Below are positions 32,564 through 35,953 of a stretch of 35,953 bases of DNA, one piece after another. Source of the stretch: Fomitopsis serialis (taxonomy: Eukaryota; Basidiomycota; Agaricomycetes; Polyporales; Fomitopsidaceae); the NCBI RefSeq assembly GCF_022376445.1, contig NW_025955355.1:1-35953 (forward strand), given 5' to 3'. A program made the position numbers and the translations under genes. Positions within the stretch are counted from its first letter, which is position 1. The number at the start of each line of letters is the position of its first letter. Under the pieces are notes generated by a model. That model was not told the DNA's origin and searched no databases. It worked only from the letters and a program-made list of their open reading frames with translations.

Positions 32564-35500
32564 ATGATGGTGCCCACGAAAGAGGTTGTCCTGTCTGCCG
32601 AAAGTGGATATGCTTTACGAAGGAAAGAGCTCCTGGCACTAGTGAAGAAACTACGCGCATCGGGGTGAGTCGCCACAACACTTCGTGTTATATCTCAGCT
32701 ATAGTGAAGGCCTCGTATTGACGACTTTGTGACTCGCTGACAGCGCTCAGGCCGACTTAGACTTACCACGAGTGGCTGTCATTGGGAACCAAAGCGCAGG
32801 CAAGTCAAGTCTCGTTGAGGCCATATCGGGGGTGAGTCGGACTCTCTCTTCTCTGTCTTCTGGTGCCAACTCGTCCAGATTACTGTTCCCCGTGACGCTG
32901 GAACATGTACTCGCTGTCCCATGGAATGCCGCCTTTCTTCCTCGTCCGAGCCATGGCGTTGCCAGGTGTCCATCCGGTGGGAATTCGACTCAAGTGGTAA
33001 GCGCCGCAACGAAGTCCAGGAAGTCACGTTTGGAGGAGCCATCACGAACAAGGCTGATGTTGAGCTGATGCTGCGCCGCGCTCAAGCCGCTGTCTTGAAC
33101 CCGGACATACCGGCTGTCAAGTTCGTCACGATGAGTGCTGACAGCCTGAACGACGCCGGCGCTCTCCAGAAGAAACGCCTACTGTTCTCGAGGAACGTCG
33201 TTTGTATTGATCTTGCAGGACCTGATCTGACAGATCTCTCCTTTGTGGACCTTCCTGGTGAGCCCCCACTTGCACCATGAACTTCGGACATAGCTGACGG
33301 CAAAGTCAGGTATCATCCAGAACGCGGACCCTGAAGTTGTGCAACTCGTGGAGAACTTGGTGATGTCGCACATCAAAGGCAATTGCCTCATTTTGGTGAC
33401 CTGTCCCATGAGTGGTATGTACGTTGTGTATGTCATGTATCGTGCATGTTGCTCAAATCAGCTGTCCAGATGATATCGATAACCAGAAGGCCCTTCGCCT
33501 TGCGAGAGATGTAGACCCATCCGGCATGCGAACAATAGGTTAGCGTTCGCCTTAGGCGTCAACCGCACAACCCCATATACTCAGAGTTGTTTCGAAGGCG
33601 TGCTTACGAAGCCAGATACGCTGACCGCCGGCGCTATCAAGCAACAAGAGAACTGGCTGGACGTTCTCGAGGGCCGCAATGCCCAACATCGGCTCACGCA
33701 TGGCTACTTCTGTACGCGCCAGCCTGACGATGCTGACCGTCGCTCGGGCATTACCGCTTCACAGGCACGCACTTCCGAAGCTGCCTTCTTCTCCAAGACT
33801 GCGCCATGGTCAAAGTCCAGCCACCAGCATCGTTTCGGCACGCCCAATCTTGTAAAGACATTGAGTGCACTACTAACCCATATCATCGACGATTCGTATG
33901 TCCAACGATCTATTTGTCTTGGTCCCAATACAGGTCTGACGGGAACCCATTGTGCAGGATCCCGAAGCTACAGAAAGAGGTCGTCCACCAGCTGACAACC
34001 TGCCGCGCGGAACTCGACGCACTCCCACCCGCCATCACCGCCGACCCCGCCTCCTATGTGCTCAGCCTTATCACAAGCTTCTGCGGCCTCGTGGTTGCGT
34101 ACGTCCAGGGCGGTCCGAGCACAGCACACTTTGTCCAACAGAACCGCGTCTCGTACGCGGCGTTCAAGCGCGCCGTGCGCGGGACCGCTCCGCCGTTCCT
34201 CCCCTTCCCCTCTGCCGCGGAGGCCCCTGGGCACGCGCTCGCGTACCTGGGGCTCGACCTCGAGGAGGAGGAGGACGGGTTCCAGCCGGTTGGGGAGACA
34301 CCGGCTGGGGGAGCCCAGACGAAGCGCATGTATCTGCGAGATGTCAAGCAGTATATCGCCAGGTAAGTCCTTTCCCGTTCTCGTCAGGTTAGCACGGCCG
34401 TCGTGACAGTTTGGCAGATCTATTACTCGCGAACTGCCGAATAACGTGCCGTATCCGGCCAAGGTCGCTCTCATCAAGGACTTCCAGAGCTCATGGGGCC
34501 AACTGTGTCAAGAGGTCTTCGATAACGTCGGAAAGGATTTCCAAGACATGCTGTCAGAGCTCATGCGTAAGAAGTTCCAGCGCTACAGTCTCCTACATTC
34601 TCGGGTCAAGTCAGTCCCTCTTCATTTGAAAAAGTCGGACTTACTGATAAGATAATAGCTCAGCGCTCCAAGAGCTACTGATCAGTCGCAGGGATGCGGC
34701 GTTGATTCACCTTCAAAGTCTCCTCAAGCTCGAGTCTACGCCATTCACGCAGAACAGCCACTATCTCTCGGAGAAGACCTCGAAACCCTTGCGCGATTCA
34801 AGGATGCGCGTTCAGGCAAAGACGTGATGATGGATGAGATCCGCCGCTTCCATGCTCGTAAGCAGACGGCGCACCAAGCAAACGACCTGAGGCGACGGTA
34901 CCGCTGCACAGACTGATCAAAATCCATTCAACTTCGCGGGGCTGACGTCTACGAAAGAGCCGTTTTCATTCGGAAATTCGACTTCCCTACGCCCAGCACA
35001 CCGACGCGCCCTTCTAATGCTGCGCCTGCTAAGAAGGCCCCGGCTGGGGCACAAAGAGGCACGTCGAAGTCACCAACACGACCAGCTGTACCTACCTCTC
35101 CGATGCCACAGCCGCAAGCTGGACAGTCTACGTCGCAGATTGATGCCTAGAGGCTGTGCAAGATCGCGAGAAACTCGAGATTGAAGCCCTGGCACTCCTG
35201 ACAAAGCTGGGTTACAAAGGCCTGAAGGTCGAGGATCTGGGGAAGCTCAACCCGCCGGATGAATTCGAAGAGGAGATGCAAGTCATGGCGGAGGTACGAG
35301 CGTACTTCCACGTTGCGTACAAGGTGAGGCGAGCGCACAATTTGCTATTACTTGCCGTTGATTGATGTGATATCACAACCAGCGCGTCATTGACTACATT
35401 CCGCTCTCCATCGACCATCTCTTTTTGTACGGATTGAGCGAGCGTCTGCAAGACACGCTGATTGAGAAGCTCGGCCTCGGCTCTGTCAAATCGACGGAAC

Positions 35501-35619
35501 GCTGTGCCGCCTACTTGTCGGAGGACGCGAATGTAGTCGCTGCCCGTACGGAGCTGTTGGGTAAGCGGGAACGGTTGGAGAGCGTCCAGAAAGAGCTCGA
35601 CAATTTCATGTATGCTTGA
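32564..35619 (+). CDS. Dynamin-like GTPase (Mx/VPS1-type, Agaricomycete expansion)
   Basis: Exons: 32564-32664, 32744-32831, 32879-33257, 33310-33414, 33470-33538, 33598-33895, 33958-34362, 34418-34609, 34659 onward, and a last exon 35383-35619. All GTPase motifs are present: GNQSAGKSS (G1, 48-56), PRDAGTCTRCPMECRL (G2 region), DLPG (G3, about 187-190) and TKPD (G4, about 251-254). A helical stalk follows (VALIKDFQSSWGQLCQ, HYLSEK), then a Pro/Ser linker with NPFNF- and PFSFG-like motifs, and a GED-like end (CAAYLSEDANVVAARTELL, ESVQKELDNFMY). Dynamins drive membrane fission or remodelling; which organelle this one serves is unknown. The C-terminal part has frame breaks near 34783-34788, 34985-34987 and 35146-35147, each repaired by one extra base in a homopolymer. 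The junction near 34858 could not be resolved. Confidence 0.88.
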
Positions 35620-35953
35620 GTCTTGTCGTACATATACCTGCTTTGAATATGTCTTGGGTAGTCTCGTAGCCTCGTTGCTAACTAATTAGTCCGTTCATAT
35701 TGGCATCTGCTCATCACGCGGCCGATTCTGTCGTACGCAATCTCCGTTGACTCGTGTTTCCGCTTCTTCCGGGGACTCCCGAGATCTCGATCAGGATCGA
35801 CGCACTGACTCGGAATATGGACTGACCGGGCCCAGTGCCAGTGGGACGTAGTAAGTGATCTGCTACGTAGCATCTACTACGCCCTGCACTTGTTGGTTGG
35901 TACTAGTATGCTATCGAGTGGGTATGCAGTCGACTGTTCAGTTATTATGAACC
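35620..35953. other. 3' flank of the dynamin gene
   Basis: No coding or RNA feature was recognised to the end of the window. Confidence 0.4.

Overview
This window comes from a filamentous basidiomycete, most likely an Agaricomycete of the polypore type. Genes are split by many short GT-AG introns of about 45-65 nt. Coding GC is high. Several gene families are expanded in the way these fungi show: BTB/POZ proteins, GFA zinc proteins, F-box/LRR proteins and Mx/VPS1-like dynamins. Species cannot be named from the sequence alone. Splice models were built by hand from donor/acceptor sites, reading-frame phase and protein similarity. Most models sum to whole codons, which supports them.

Layout, left to right: the 3' end of an unknown gene (+, to 433); ATG18 (+, 852-2493); an EZH2-type SET-domain methyltransferase (-, 2889-5597); EXO70 (+, 5773-8216); a GFA-domain protein (-, 8573-9172); a decayed GFA copy (-, about 9950-10410); tRNA ligase TRL1 (+, 10810-13538); a second intact GFA protein (+, 14263-14870); two tandem BTB/POZ genes (-, 15219-16353 frame-broken, 17067-18216 intact); an F-box/LRR protein (-, 18733-20699); an UNC93-like membrane protein (-, 21323-23795); a gene-poor stretch of nearly 2.9 kb; an MIF4G-like protein (-, 26658-28053); a TMEM242-like mitochondrial protein (+, 28711-29679); kinetochore MIS12/MTW1 (-, 29707-30662); ribosomal protein RPL14 (+, 30859-31646); and a dynamin-like GTPase (+, 32564-35619).

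The genes are mostly conserved housekeeping functions (autophagy, exocytosis, tRNA splicing, kinetochore, ribosome), interleaved with a fast-evolving accessory block at 8.5-21 kb (GFA, BTB, F-box). I see no single operon-like system. The neighbours are linked mainly by shared divergent or convergent intergenic space.

The strongest signal is an almost complete absence of CpG from 2826 to 4803. It begins just inside the first SET-gene intron boundary and ends about 60 bp past the stop codon. All splice phases and catalytic motifs of that gene are nevertheless intact. The second strong signal is a set of frame breaks in TRL1, the TMEM242-like gene and the dynamin. In each, one extra base in a short homopolymer would restore the frame, which points to systematic base-calling loss rather than gene decay.
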